Part shown: in pieces, positions 52,733 to 61,075 of the stretch | How positions within the stretch are numbered: position 1 is the first letter of the stretch | Layout: the number at the start of each line of letters is the position of its first letter | NCBI GenBank assembly: GCA_035713725.1 | Contig: DASTMZ010000154.1 | Coordinates: 4,747-68,746, forward strand | DNA from: DASQPR01 sp035713725 | GTDB lineage: Bacteria > Actinomycetota > Actinomycetes > Mycobacteriales > Micromonosporaceae | Direction of reading: 5' to 3' | Length of the DNA stretch: 64,000 bases | Program-made: the position numbers and the translations under genes | Notes under the pieces: model-generated | What the model saw: only the letters and a program-made list of their open reading frames with translations | Databases searched by the model: none | Told to the model about the DNA's origin: nothing

Positions 52733-54240
52733 ATCAACCGCAACACGCCGGGCGACGCGATGACGGCCTCGGCGCTGGTGACTACGACGATGCCGAGTCG
52801 TTTGATGCGCAGTCGTTTGATGCCGAGTCGTTCGAGGCTGACTCCTTCGAGGCTGACTCGTTCGACGCGGATGGATTTGATGCCGACTCGTTCGAGGCGG
52901 ATGAGCGCGAGCATGTGCCGCTGAGGGTGCCCGTTGTCGCAGTGGTCGGTCGCCCGAACGTCGGCAAGTCAACGTTGGTCAATCGCATCATCGGGCGCCG
53001 GCAGGCGGTCGTCGTCGACACGCCGGGCGTGACACGCGACCGCGTGGCTTACGACGCGGAGTGGTCCGGTCGACGGTTCACCATCGTGGATACCGGTGGC
53101 TGGGAACCGGATGCGAAGGACCGCGCGGCAACGATCGCCGCTCAAGCCGAGGTCGCCGTAGCCACCGCGGACGTCGTGCTGTACGTCGTCGACACCGTGG
53201 TCGGATCCACCGCGGCGGACGACGCGGCAGTGAAGATGTTGCGGCGTAGCAAGAAGCCGGTGTTGCTGGTCGCGAACAAGGTCGACAACGCGCGGCTGGA
53301 GATCGAGGCGACCTCGCTGTGGAGTCTCGGGCTGGGTGAGCCACGGCCGGTGTCTGCGCTGCACGGCCGTGGCGCCGGGGATCTCCTCGACGACGTGCTT
53401 GCCGCCTTTCCGGAGCCGGCGCCGCGAGACGTGGCACCGGTCGCCGGGCCGCGCCGCGTCGCTTTGGTGGGAAAGCCGAACGTCGGCAAGTCGAGCCTGC
53501 TCAACCGTCTCGCGAAACAGGAACGCTCGGTGGTCGATCCGGTCGCGGGTACGACCGTCGACCCGGTCGACGAACTCGTGGAGATCGGCGGCGAGGTGTG
53601 GCACTTCGTGGACACCGCCGGGTTGCGACGCCGGGTCAGCCACGCCAGCGGTACGGAATACTTCGCGAGCCTGCGCACCTCGGCGGCGATCGACGCGGCG
53701 GAAGTCGTGATCGTGTTGCTGGACGCCGCGGAGGTGATCAGCGAGCAGGATCAGCGCGTGCTGTCGATGGTCGCCGACTCCGGTCGCGCGCTGGTGCTTG
53801 CGTTCAACAAGTGGGATCTTGTCGACGCAGACCGCCGCTACTACCTCGACAAGGAGATCGATCGGGAGCTGCGCCGGATCCCTTGGGCGATCCGGGTGAA
53901 CATCTCGGCGAAGACCGGACGTGCGGTCGAGAAGATCGCGCCGGCATTGCGTACCGCCCTGGAAAACTGGGGCCGACGAGTGCCAACCGGGCAGCTGAAC
54001 GGGTGGCTGACCGCCTTGGTGCAGGCGACACCCCATCCGGTGCGCGGCGGCCGGGCACCACGGGTGCTGTTCGGGACGCAGGCCGGCGTGTGCCCGCCTA
54101 GGTTCGTGCTGTTCACCTCCGGGCAACTGGACCCCGGATACGTACGCTTCGTCGAGCGCAAGCTCCGGGAGCAGTGGGACTTTACGGGTACGCCGGTGCA
54201 GGTCTCCGTACGGCCGCGCAAACGTACGCCGACCCGCTGA
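52729..54240 (+). CDS. der: Ribosome-biogenesis GTPase Der (EngA)
   Basis: Der acts in 50S subunit assembly and has two GTPase domains in tandem. The 503-residue product shows G1 GRPNVGKSTLVN (75-86), DTPGVTRDR, DTGGWEP; second G1 GKPNVGKSSLLNRL (about 247-260), DTAGLRRR, and a C-terminal KH-like domain with PRFVLFTSGQLDPGYVRFVE. The N-terminus (about 20-58) is unusual: seven pentads of the D/E-A-D/E-S-F type encoded by 15-bp repeats. GTG 52729 overlaps cmk. Coding ends at 54240, with a 106-bp gap before the next gene. Confidence 0.95.
   Translation: MNQPQHAGRRDDGLGAGDYDDAESFDAQSFDAESFEADSFEADSFDADGFDADSFEADEREHVPLRVPVVAVVGRPNVGKSTLVNRIIGRRQAVVVDTPGVTRDRVAYDAEWSGRRFTIVDTGGWEPDAKDRAATIAAQAEVAVATADVVLYVVDTVVGSTAADDAAVKMLRRSKKPVLLVANKVDNARLEIEATSLWSLGLGEPRPVSALHGRGAGDLLDDVLAAFPEPAPRDVAPVAGPRRVALVGKPNVGKSSLLNRLAKQERSVVDPVAGTTVDPVDELVEIGGEVWHFVDTAGLRRRVSHASGTEYFASLRTSAAIDAAEVVIVLLDAAEVISEQDQRVLSMVADSGRALVLAFNKWDLVDADRRYYLDKEIDRELRRIPWAIRVNISAKTGRAVEKIAPALRTALENWGRRVPTGQLNGWLTALVQATPHPVRGGRAPRVLFGTQAGVCPPRFVLFTSGQLDPGYVRFVERKLREQWDFTGTPVQVSVRPRKRTPTR
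52789..52893 (+). repeat. 15-bp in-frame tandem repeat in der
   Basis: Seven 15-bp units of GATGCCGAGTCGTTT type (52789, 52804, 52819, 52834, 52849, 52864, 52879) encode acidic pentads ending in Phe at the N-terminus of Der. Confidence 0.9.
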
Positions 54241-54346
54241 CCGGTGATCGGGACGCAAACGGCGAGAGTCGTCGACCTAGCATCCTAGGACGCTTTACGC
54301 GACGTGACGCGGCACGACACGCGCGGCGTGATGCACCATTGACCGC

Positions 54347-55264
54347 GTGCTAACCACCCCGGCTGGCGGCCACCTCACAAAACGAGCCGCCGACGGCCTT
54401 GCCGGCCCGCTGGCGACGGACGGGCTGCGCCGGCTGACGGATCTTGTGGCCGGCGGGGGAGTCGTGGTTCTGAGCGGCGCCGGCCTGTCCACCGAGTCGG
54501 GGATTCCGGACTATCGAGGTGAGACTGGGGCGCAGCGCCGCGGCCAGCCGATGACGTACCAGACGTTCACTCGCGATTCCATCGCCCGCCGGCGCTACTG
54601 GGCGCGGAGCCATCTCGGCTGGCGCACGATATCGGGCGCTTCGCCGAACGCCGGGCACGACGCCGTCACCGCTCTGCAGGCTGCTGGAGTCATCGCGGGC
54701 ATCATCACGCAGAACGTCGACGGCCTGCACCAGGCCAGCGGCGCACGATCGGTGATCGAACTCCACGGCAACCTTGCCCGCGTGATCTGCTTGCGCTGCG
54801 GCGACTTCATGGAGCGCCACGAGCTGCACCGGCGGCTCACCGAGGCGAATCCGGCGTTCCAGGCCGAGGTCGCGGTCGTGAACGCGGATGGCGACGTCGA
54901 GCTCGACGATGCCGACCTGACCTCGTTCCACCCGGTCGACTGCGGCGTTTGCGTCGGCGGGTTGCTGAAGCCCGACGTGGTGTTCTTCGGCGAATCGGTT
55001 CCGCCTGCGCGGGTGGCCGAGTCGTTTGCGCTCGTGGAGTCGGCGCGCCTGCTGCTGGTCCTCGGGTCGTCGCTCACTGTCATGTCCGGTAGGCGCTTCG
55101 TGCTGCGAGCACTCAAGCTCGGTATTCCGGTGGCCATCGTCAACCAGGGCACCACGAAGGAGAGCCACCGCGCCGACGTGGTGATCGACGGTCGGCTCGG
55201 CGTCGTACTGCCCGCGGTCGCGCGGTCCGTTACCGATTCCGGCGGCCTGGAACTCGCGATCTAG
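54347..55264 (+). CDS. Sirtuin-family NAD-dependent deacylase
   Basis: This 305-residue Sir2 protein uses NAD to remove acyl groups from lysines. It has the NAD motif GAGLSTESGIPDYRGETGAQ, QNVDGLHQASG (substrate/NAD site with catalytic His in ELHGNL), a zinc site formed by CLRC (about 148/151) and the second Cys pair in DCGVCVGG, and GSSLTVMSGRRFV. RGQPMTYQTF is typical of class II (SIRT4-like) enzymes, so the preferred acyl group may not be acetyl. GTG 54347 lacks a clear ribosome site. It converges with an MFS exporter gene. Confidence 0.9.
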   Translation: MLTTPAGGHLTKRAADGLAGPLATDGLRRLTDLVAGGGVVVLSGAGLSTESGIPDYRGETGAQRRGQPMTYQTFTRDSIARRRYWARSHLGWRTISGASPNAGHDAVTALQAAGVIAGIITQNVDGLHQASGARSVIELHGNLARVICLRCGDFMERHELHRRLTEANPAFQAEVAVVNADGDVELDDADLTSFHPVDCGVCVGGLLKPDVVFFGESVPPARVAESFALVESARLLLVLGSSLTVMSGRRFVLRALKLGIPVAIVNQGTTKESHRADVVIDGRLGVVLPAVARSVTDSGGLELAI

Positions 55265-55323
55265 GAAGAATCACCCGGCTGGAGCAGGGCAAGCGTTCCT
55301 AGATCGCGAAAATCACCCGGCTG
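55254..55323. terminator. Inverted repeat between converging genes
   Basis: TCGCGATCTAGGAA (55254-55267) and its exact complement TTCCTAGATCGCGA (55296-55309) form a 14-bp stem around a 28-base loop. The first arm holds the sirtuin stop codon. A direct repeat AATCACCCGGCTG follows each arm (55269-55281 and 55311-55323), the second holding the exporter stop codon. The structure may terminate both genes. Confidence 0.6.
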
Positions 55324-57148
55324 CGGCGGGCGCGTCGACGGTGCTGTCGGCGCCGTCCGGACCAGCACGGCCGCCAGCGCCAATCGGGCCGTCCGCGTCG
55401 CTCGCGCGGTCAGCGCCAGCCGCGACACCAGCGCCAGCCGCGACACCAGCGCCAGCCCCGCCGCCTGCGCCGGCCCCGCCGTCGGAGCCGTTAGCGCTAT
55501 CCGCACCCGTACCCTCCTGGTGCCGGCGCTCGACGGCCGACTGCCGGCTCAGCGGAAGTTCCGGCAGCAGCAGAGTGACGGCGAGCGTGAGCACCATGAT
55601 CGCGGCGGCGATGTAGTAGACGATCGTCATCGACCCCGAGAAGCCGACCTTGAACGGATGCGATAGGGCGCTCGCCAGGTGGCTCAGGAACGACGTGTCT
55701 GACAGCGAACCGTTGTTCGACGGCGCCGACTGCGTCAGCAGCTTGACTTGATCCGGGTGAGCGGCTGCGGCGGACCGGAACGCCGACGTGGACGATGCGT
55801 CGGCGTACGCCGACTGGATCTTGCCGGGCAGCCGCGCGAACAGGATCGAGAGGAACACCGCGGCACCGATCGTGCCGCCCATCGACCGGAAGAACGTGAC
55901 GGACGACGTCGCTACGCCAATCTCTCGTGGTGACGCGGCGTTCTGCGCGGCGGTGACCATCGGCTGCATCGAACCGCCCAGGCCAAGTCCCATGATCAGC
56001 ATCGGCAGGACGACGAATGCGAACGAGGTATCCGCAGACAGGCGTGAGAACAACAGCATCGACGCTGTGATCAGGACACCGCCGACGACCGGGAAGATCT
56101 TGTACCGTCCGGTACGCGCGATCGTCTGGCCGGCCACCACGGAGCCCGTCATCATGCCGACCACCAGCGGAAGGATCTCGAGGCCTGCTTTGGTCGGCGA
56201 GGCGCCCTTGACCACCTGCAGGTAGAGCGGCAGCAGCAGCAGGCCGCCGAACATCGCCATGCCGATCAGGAAGCTGGACGCGACGGACACCGAGAACGTA
56301 CGGCCCTGGAACAGCCGGATCGGCAACAGCGCCTCATCGCCGTAGCGGCGCTCGGCAAGCAGGAACGCGACGAGACCGACCGCGCCGACCACGTAGCAGG
56401 TCAACGCCGTGCCGGACGACCAGCCCCATGCGCTGCCCTGCTCGGCGATGATCAGCAACGGTACGAGGCAAACGATCAGCGCCACCGCACCCGGCCAGTC
56501 GATGCGGTGGTCGCGCCGGTGGTGCGCGAGGTGCAGCACCTTGGTGACCACGATCAGGGCGGCGGCCGCGATCGGTACGTTGATGTAGAAGATCCACCGC
56601 CACCCGGCGATGCCCAGGATCTCGCCGGATCCCGCGAAGAAGCCGCCGAGCACCGGGCCGAGCACGCTGGATGTCGCGAACACGGCGAGGAAGTAGCCCT
56701 GGTATTTGGCCCGCTCTCGCGGCGAGACGATGTCGCCGATGATGGCCAGCGCGAGCGAGAACAAGCCACCGGCGCCGATGCCCTGGATGGCGCGGCAGGC
56801 GGCCAACTCGTACATCGACTGCGACAAGCCGCACAGCATCGAGCCGACGATGAAGATGATGATCGCGAACAGGATGAACGGCTTGCGGCCATAGATGTCC
56901 GACAGCTTGCCGTAGAGCGGCGTCGAGATCGTCGACGTGATCAGGAACGCGGTCGTCGCCCAGACCTGCAGGGAGAACCCGTGGAGGTCGTCCGAGATAG
57001 TGCGGATCGCGGTCGACACGACGGTCTGGTCCAGCGCCGCGAGGAACATAGCGAGCATCAGTCCGGTCAGGATCGTGACGATCTGCCGATGGCTCAGGGC
57101 GCCGGTGCCGTTGGTCGACTGTTGCTCCACCGCGGACGTTGTGGTCAT
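55313..57148 (-). CDS. MFS multidrug exporter (EmrB/QacA, DHA2 family)
   Basis: This transporter of about 611 residues has 14 membrane segments. DHA2 motifs include LDQTVVSTAIRTISDDL (motif D1), YGKLSDIYGRKPFILFAI (motif A) and GGFFAGSGEILGIAGWRWIF (motif C region). The last about 60 residues are an Ala/Gly/Asp-rich disordered tail coded by 18-bp repeats (55411-55446). Such proteins pump drugs or dyes out with protons. ATG 57148 has a GGGGGAG ribosome site upstream, and a possible -10 TAGGAT lies at 57182-57187 on the minus strand. No TetR-type gene is adjacent. Confidence 0.92.
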   Translation of the reverse strand: MTTTSAVEQQSTNGTGALSHRQIVTILTGLMLAMFLAALDQTVVSTAIRTISDDLHGFSLQVWATTAFLITSTISTPLYGKLSDIYGRKPFILFAIIIFIVGSMLCGLSQSMYELAACRAIQGIGAGGLFSLALAIIGDIVSPRERAKYQGYFLAVFATSSVLGPVLGGFFAGSGEILGIAGWRWIFYINVPIAAAALIVVTKVLHLAHHRRDHRIDWPGAVALIVCLVPLLIIAEQGSAWGWSSGTALTCYVVGAVGLVAFLLAERRYGDEALLPIRLFQGRTFSVSVASSFLIGMAMFGGLLLLPLYLQVVKGASPTKAGLEILPLVVGMMTGSVVAGQTIARTGRYKIFPVVGGVLITASMLLFSRLSADTSFAFVVLPMLIMGLGLGGSMQPMVTAAQNAASPREIGVATSSVTFFRSMGGTIGAAVFLSILFARLPGKIQSAYADASSTSAFRSAAAAHPDQVKLLTQSAPSNNGSLSDTSFLSHLASALSHPFKVGFSGSMTIVYYIAAAIMVLTLAVTLLLPELPLSRQSAVERRHQEGTGADSANGSDGGAGAGGGAGAGVAAGAGVAAGADRASDADGPIGAGGRAGPDGADSTVDAPAAAG

Positions 57149-57285
57149 CGGCTCCCCCAAATGCGATACGGCTCCGTCCGCATCCTATCCGCCACACCGG
57201 TGCCTGCTGGCCGGCCGGCAGGCGGGGGAGATGAGTGTCCTGCGTCACCCACCGTCGCGCGCGAGGTCACGATCCGCGGGTACGG

Positions 57286-58242
57286 TCAGCCGAGCGTTGA
57301 CTCGGCCGGTACGGATCCGGAGTTGGCATGCACGAACGCCCGGGTGTGCTCGGCCACCACCGACGGATCGCTGAGCATCAGCCAGTGTCCCGCGTCGACA
57401 CGCACGACGGTCAGGCGCGACACCCATCCGTCGACGTCCGACTGAACGCTTCCGCGGACGTACCGATCGCGGGTTGGCACCAGGACCTGCACTGGCACGT
57501 CAAGCCCGGCCGGCGGACGGCGGCCGCGCCCGAGGAGGTTCGCCCGGTAGATCTTGAGCCCGTGCCGCAGATCGGTACGCGCGACCCGCGCACCTCGCCG
57601 CGACCTGTCCCGCGCCACGAGCCGACCGATGATCCCGACCCGGATCGCGAGATCGATCGGCCCGGGCACCAGGAACCAGCCGAGGTACGCCGACGACCAG
57701 CCCTGACCGGCCAGGCCTACCCATCCGCGCGGCCCGCGCCGCATCTGCCGGCGTACCCAGGACCGGACGTGCCCGAGGTGCGGCCCGGAGATCGAGGTGA
57801 ATGACGCGACCCGCCCGCGCAGCGTCGTGTCGAGCGCGTGGTACGCCGCCGTCGAGCCCCAGTCGTGCGCGACCAGGTGCACCGGGCTACCGGGTGCGAC
57901 CGCGTCGACAACATCGCGAAGGTCGGCGGCGAGCCGGTCAAGCCGGTACGCCGATCGCTCCGCCGGCGCTCCGGAGGCACCCGAACCACGGACGTCGTAC
58001 GTGACGAGCTGTCCAAGATCGGATAGCGCCCCGATCACCTGGCGCCACACATGCGAGTCGTCCGGGTACCCATGCACGAAGACGATCACCGGCCCGGTCT
58101 CAAGTCCGGACCGGTGTACGGACAGTGCGACGCCGTCGCCGGTCGCGACGGTGGCGACCGACGGCGGCGTGCCCGACGACGCCTCGCGGCTGACGCTACT
58201 CATCGGCGTGTCTGATGACGCCTCGCGGCTGACGCTACTCAT
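57286..58242 (-). CDS. Alpha/beta hydrolase (epoxide hydrolase/haloalkane dehalogenase type)
   Basis: This 318-residue protein is of the alpha/beta fold. VFVHGYPDDSHVW is the oxyanion HGxP motif, the nucleophile is the Asp in VAHDWGSTAAYH, and the late His is in DAGHWLML. An Asp nucleophile in HDWG points to epoxide hydrolases or haloalkane dehalogenases. The N-terminus holds a perfect in-frame duplication that copies the start codon: MSSVSREASSDTP then MSSVSREASSGTP. Translation may begin at 58242 or 58203. A -10-like TACCAT is at 58269-58274 (minus strand). Confidence 0.85.
   Translation of the reverse strand: MSSVSREASSDTPMSSVSREASSGTPPSVATVATGDGVALSVHRSGLETGPVIVFVHGYPDDSHVWRQVIGALSDLGQLVTYDVRGSGASGAPAERSAYRLDRLAADLRDVVDAVAPGSPVHLVAHDWGSTAAYHALDTTLRGRVASFTSISGPHLGHVRSWVRRQMRRGPRGWVGLAGQGWSSAYLGWFLVPGPIDLAIRVGIIGRLVARDRSRRGARVARTDLRHGLKIYRANLLGRGRRPPAGLDVPVQVLVPTRDRYVRGSVQSDVDGWVSRLTVVRVDAGHWLMLSDPSVVAEHTRAFVHANSGSVPAESTLG
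58165..58242 (-). repeat. 39-bp tandem duplication spanning the hydrolase start
   Basis: Units 58204-58242 and 58165-58203 differ in few bases and each begins with ATG; the bases ACGCCG precede both. Two equivalent start codons result, 13 codons apart. Confidence 0.85.
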
Positions 58243-58362
58243 CGGCGTGCCAAGTGCGACATGTCGTCATGGTAGGGAGCGGCAGGCGGAGGCCAACACC
58301 GCGGACACATGAACGGGAGCGGACACATGAACGGCAGACGTCCCGCGCCTTGCCGCACAGAC

Positions 58363-58406
58363 GAATCGTCCGGCGCCCACCGGGGGGAGGGGACGCCGGA
58401 CGATTC
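58363..58406 (-). terminator. Strong hairpin after the secreted protein gene
   Basis: GAATCGTCCGGCG (58363-58375) and CGCCGGACGATTC (58394-58406) form a perfect 13-bp stem with an 18-base, C/G-rich loop. It lies 60 bp downstream of the stop of the minus-strand gene ending at 58467 and upstream of the hydrolase start, so it likely ends that transcript. Confidence 0.7.
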
Positions 58407-58466
58407 CGGGATCCGCGCGACTCACGTCATGCGGACTTGGTTCGTTGTCGAACCGGATTCAGTTGG

Positions 58467-59279
58467 TCACCGACCGGGTGCCGGCACGGCCTGCGCGGCG
58501 TGTGCCGCGGCCTGTGCGGCGTCGGCTGCGTAGACGCTGCCAACCACGCTGGCCGCGAACTTCTCCCACTTGGCGTACGCCTGCGGGAACGCGGACACCT
58601 GAACCTTCTGAACTGCGGCGGTCAGCGGCATGCTCTTCCAGCCGTGGATCGCGACGAGCCGCTTGTAGAACGACTGCGCGGCGTGGTGGGCGTTGGTCAC
58701 CTGCGACGGCGAGCCCCAGCCCGACGACGGCCGCTGCTGGAACAGGCCCAGCGAGTCGTGGTCGTTGCGGTTGCCCAGGTTGCCGTAGTTGTGCAGCGTC
58801 GACTCCTGCATCGAGCACGCCACGGCCATGACCATCGCGCGCGGCGGGAGCCGCAGGTCACGACCGGCCTTGACGATCGCAGCCGCGTTGGCACGCTGCG
58901 TCGCGTTCAGCTTGAACGACGACTGGTTGCTCGGCATGCCCTTGGGCAGCAGCGTGCGGCGGGACGGCACGGCGACCGGCGCCTTCTTGGCCGGAGCCTT
59001 CGGCGCGGGGGCGTGCGGAACCGGGGTCTGCACGGGGGCCTGCGCGACCGGGACGGTCATCGCCGTGGACGGCGCGGTCCGCGCTGCCTGGTCCGTCTGT
59101 GCGTAGGCGGTGACTACCGCGGAGGCGGGCAGTGGAACGCGGGTCGGGGAGTTAGCCGCCGCCGCTGGTCCAGCCGCAACGCCGATGATCGCGGCCGTCG
59201 CGACACCAAGCATGGCGGCGCGTCGCGCGAAACGGCTACGGGGGGTAGCCGCGGTCTCGGTGTGGGGGTGGAGGTTCAC
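58467..59279 (-). CDS. Secreted lysozyme-like (transglycosylase-type) protein
   Basis: This 270-residue protein has a signal peptide (basic RSRFARRAAM, then LGVATAAIIGVAAGPAAAAN, cleavage near residue 42) and a Pro/Ala-rich linker. A C-terminal domain (about 125-245) follows, with RAMVMAVACSMQESTLHNYG, a glutamate in the place of lysozyme-like transglycosylases, and DSLGLFQQRPSSGWGSPSQV. The domain is common in actinobacterial cell-wall proteins. It should act on peptidoglycan outside the cell, but activity is unproven. GTG 59279 has GGAAGGA upstream (about 59287-59293). Confidence 0.75.
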   Translation of the reverse strand: MNLHPHTETAATPRSRFARRAAMLGVATAAIIGVAAGPAAAANSPTRVPLPASAVVTAYAQTDQAARTAPSTAMTVPVAQAPVQTPVPHAPAPKAPAKKAPVAVPSRRTLLPKGMPSNQSSFKLNATQRANAAAIVKAGRDLRLPPRAMVMAVACSMQESTLHNYGNLGNRNDHDSLGLFQQRPSSGWGSPSQVTNAHHAAQSFYKRLVAIHGWKSMPLTAAVQKVQVSAFPQAYAKWEKFAASVVGSVYAADAAQAAAHAAQAVPAPGR

Positions 59280-59759
59280 GGTGTTGGTCCTTCCGTCGAT
59301 GGCGTTACGTGCCGTGCAACCGAAGGTACAAGCCAGAACTTTCCGAATAATCGGGTTTGTGGAGTAGGTTACTGAGCGTCTTTTTAATTGCGTTAAGGAC
59401 TTGATTAGTGCTCGGTGATGGGCCGATTACGGGCCGTTGATTATTCGGCCAGGACCAGGTCACAGGGGTTGCCGGGCGTCACAGTGGTCGCTGAATTTGC
59501 GTACGCATCAATGCGGATCCGGCGGGGCGAACCAGGCCGCATCGGCGGCAGCGTGACGCAGGGTGATCGCGTCGCGGGAGAGCACGAGCCGCGCCATACC
59601 TCGCCCGCCCGCGCCGGGGTCGGGCGATGGCCGCGCGGATGGCGGTCCGCTGCCCGCAGACCTTTGGGCGGTTTGGGTCATTTCAGCGGTACGCGCGGAC
59701 GGCGATCAAGTGGGAGCCGTTGCCGGGAACGGGTCGGCCCGCTCGCGTATGGTGCGGCC
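59280..59759. other. Non-coding 480-bp region with AT-rich, palindrome-rich part
   Basis: Between two divergent genes lie 480 bp. Bases 59330-59450 are far more AT-rich than the rest of the window and hold two small hairpins: CCGA-ATAA-TCGG at 59343-59354, and GGCCG (59432-59436) with CGGCC (59446-59450). For the minus-strand gene, TTAACG (59391-59396) and TAACCT (59366-59371) make a weak promoter with a 19-base spacer and a leader near 80 bases. From 59460 to 59740 the sequence is GC-rich with nothing recognised; an in-frame extension of the next gene there shows no conserved protein sequence. Confidence 0.5.
59748..59753 (+). promoter_or_regulatory. -10 element of the polymerase-domain gene
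   Basis: TATGGT ends 6 bases before the ATG at 59760, the leaderless spacing. No ribosome site precedes that ATG. Confidence 0.45.
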
Positions 59760-61064
59760 ATGGCGACGCCTCGTGAAGTGATCGACGTCGACGGCCGGGA
59801 CGTGACGATCACCAACCCGCAGAAGGTCTACTTCCCGGCGGTCGGCATCACGAAGTTGGACCTGGTGCGCTATTACCTCGCGGTCGCGGACGGCGCATTG
59901 CGCGCGTGCGGCGGCCGGCCGATGGCGCTCAAGCGCTACGTGAATGGCGTGGACGGACCGGCGTTCTACCAAAAGCGGGCACCCGAGAACCGGCCGGCCT
60001 GGATCGAGACCGTTGAACTCCGCTACCCATCGGGCCGCAGCGCCCACGAGATCGTGCTCCGCGACCCCGCACAGCTGGCATGGGTGGTGAATCTGGGCTG
60101 CCTCGACCTGCACCCGCACGCGGTCCGGGCCGATGACCTGGATCACCCCGACGAACTGCGCATCGACCTCGACCCGATTCCAGGCGTGCCGTGGGAGCAC
60201 GTGCGCGAGGTCGCGCTCGCCTGCCGCGACGCGCTGACCCACCACGGCATCGGGGGCTTCCCGAAGACCTCCGGCTCGCGCGGCATGCACATTTTCTGCC
60301 GCATTGAGCGTCGGTGGACCTTCGTCGAGGTACGCCGTGCCGCGCTTGCCCTGGCCCGCGAGGTCGAAGCCCGAGTGCCCGATCTCGCCACCAGCCGTTG
60401 GTGGAAGGAGGAGCGGCACGGCGTATTCATCGACTACAACCAGAACGCGAAGGACCACACCACAACGAGTGCATATTCGGTGCGCCCGACGCCGGATGCG
60501 CGCGTCTCCGCACCGCTGGAGTGGGACGAGGTTGCCGAATGCGATCCGGCCGACTTCACGGTCGCGACGATGCCGGCGCGATTCGCCGCGGTCGGCGACC
60601 CCGCCGAAGGGATCGACGCGGCCGTGGGCGACCTCAGCAGCCTGGTCGCGCTCGCCGCCGACCAGAAGGCGGCTGGCATGGACGATCCGCCACCACCGCC
60701 GCCGGGCGGAGGCTCACGATCAAGATCCGAGGGTACGGAGCCGGTCGCGCCCAATCCGACCGGCCGCCGTCGCTCGACGATGCCGTTGATCGAGATCGCC
60801 CGGGCCGCCGGCAAGGACGAGGCGATGGCCGGGCTGGAGCGCTGGAAGGCACGGCACCCGAACGTGTGGATCCAACTGGAGCCGGCCGACGTACTGGTTG
60901 ACTCGATGCGCGGCCGCAGCAGCACGTGGACGAGGATCCGGATCAACCTGCGGCACGTACCCGAAGCCGAGCGGCCGCCCCAGGAACCGCTCGAGGTCGA
61001 CTTCGACCCGTGGGCCGGCGTGGATCCGGAGACCCTGCGCCGCGGACGCCCTGGACAGAGTTAG
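59760..61064 (+). CDS. LigD-type polymerase/primase domain protein
   Basis: The product (434 residues) is a stand-alone PolDom of the LigD/AEP primase-polymerase superfamily used in NHEJ. It starts ATPREVIDVDGRDVTITNPQ and has KRYVNGVDGPAFYQKRAPEN, the catalytic acid pair in RIDLDPIPGVPWEHVREVAL, the nucleotide-binding HIFCRI segment after KTSGSRGM and DYNQNAKDHTTTSAYSVRP. A C-terminal part from about 310 has low-complexity sequence and a conserved tail (WKARHPNVWIQLEPADVLVD). No ligase, Ku or nuclease gene is adjacent. Expression is probably leaderless. Confidence 0.9.
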   Translation: MATPREVIDVDGRDVTITNPQKVYFPAVGITKLDLVRYYLAVADGALRACGGRPMALKRYVNGVDGPAFYQKRAPENRPAWIETVELRYPSGRSAHEIVLRDPAQLAWVVNLGCLDLHPHAVRADDLDHPDELRIDLDPIPGVPWEHVREVALACRDALTHHGIGGFPKTSGSRGMHIFCRIERRWTFVEVRRAALALAREVEARVPDLATSRWWKEERHGVFIDYNQNAKDHTTTSAYSVRPTPDARVSAPLEWDEVAECDPADFTVATMPARFAAVGDPAEGIDAAVGDLSSLVALAADQKAAGMDDPPPPPPGGGSRSRSEGTEPVAPNPTGRRRSTMPLIEIARAAGKDEAMAGLERWKARHPNVWIQLEPADVLVDSMRGRSSTWTRIRINLRHVPEAERPPQEPLEVDFDPWAGVDPETLRRGRPGQS

Positions 61065-61075
61065 GCCATCGCCGT

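Noticed and set aside
59280..59460. c-di-AMP (ydaO) riboswitch before the secreted wall protein
   Set aside because: The conserved riboswitch core sequences known from actinobacterial rpf leaders were not found; only short hairpins are present.
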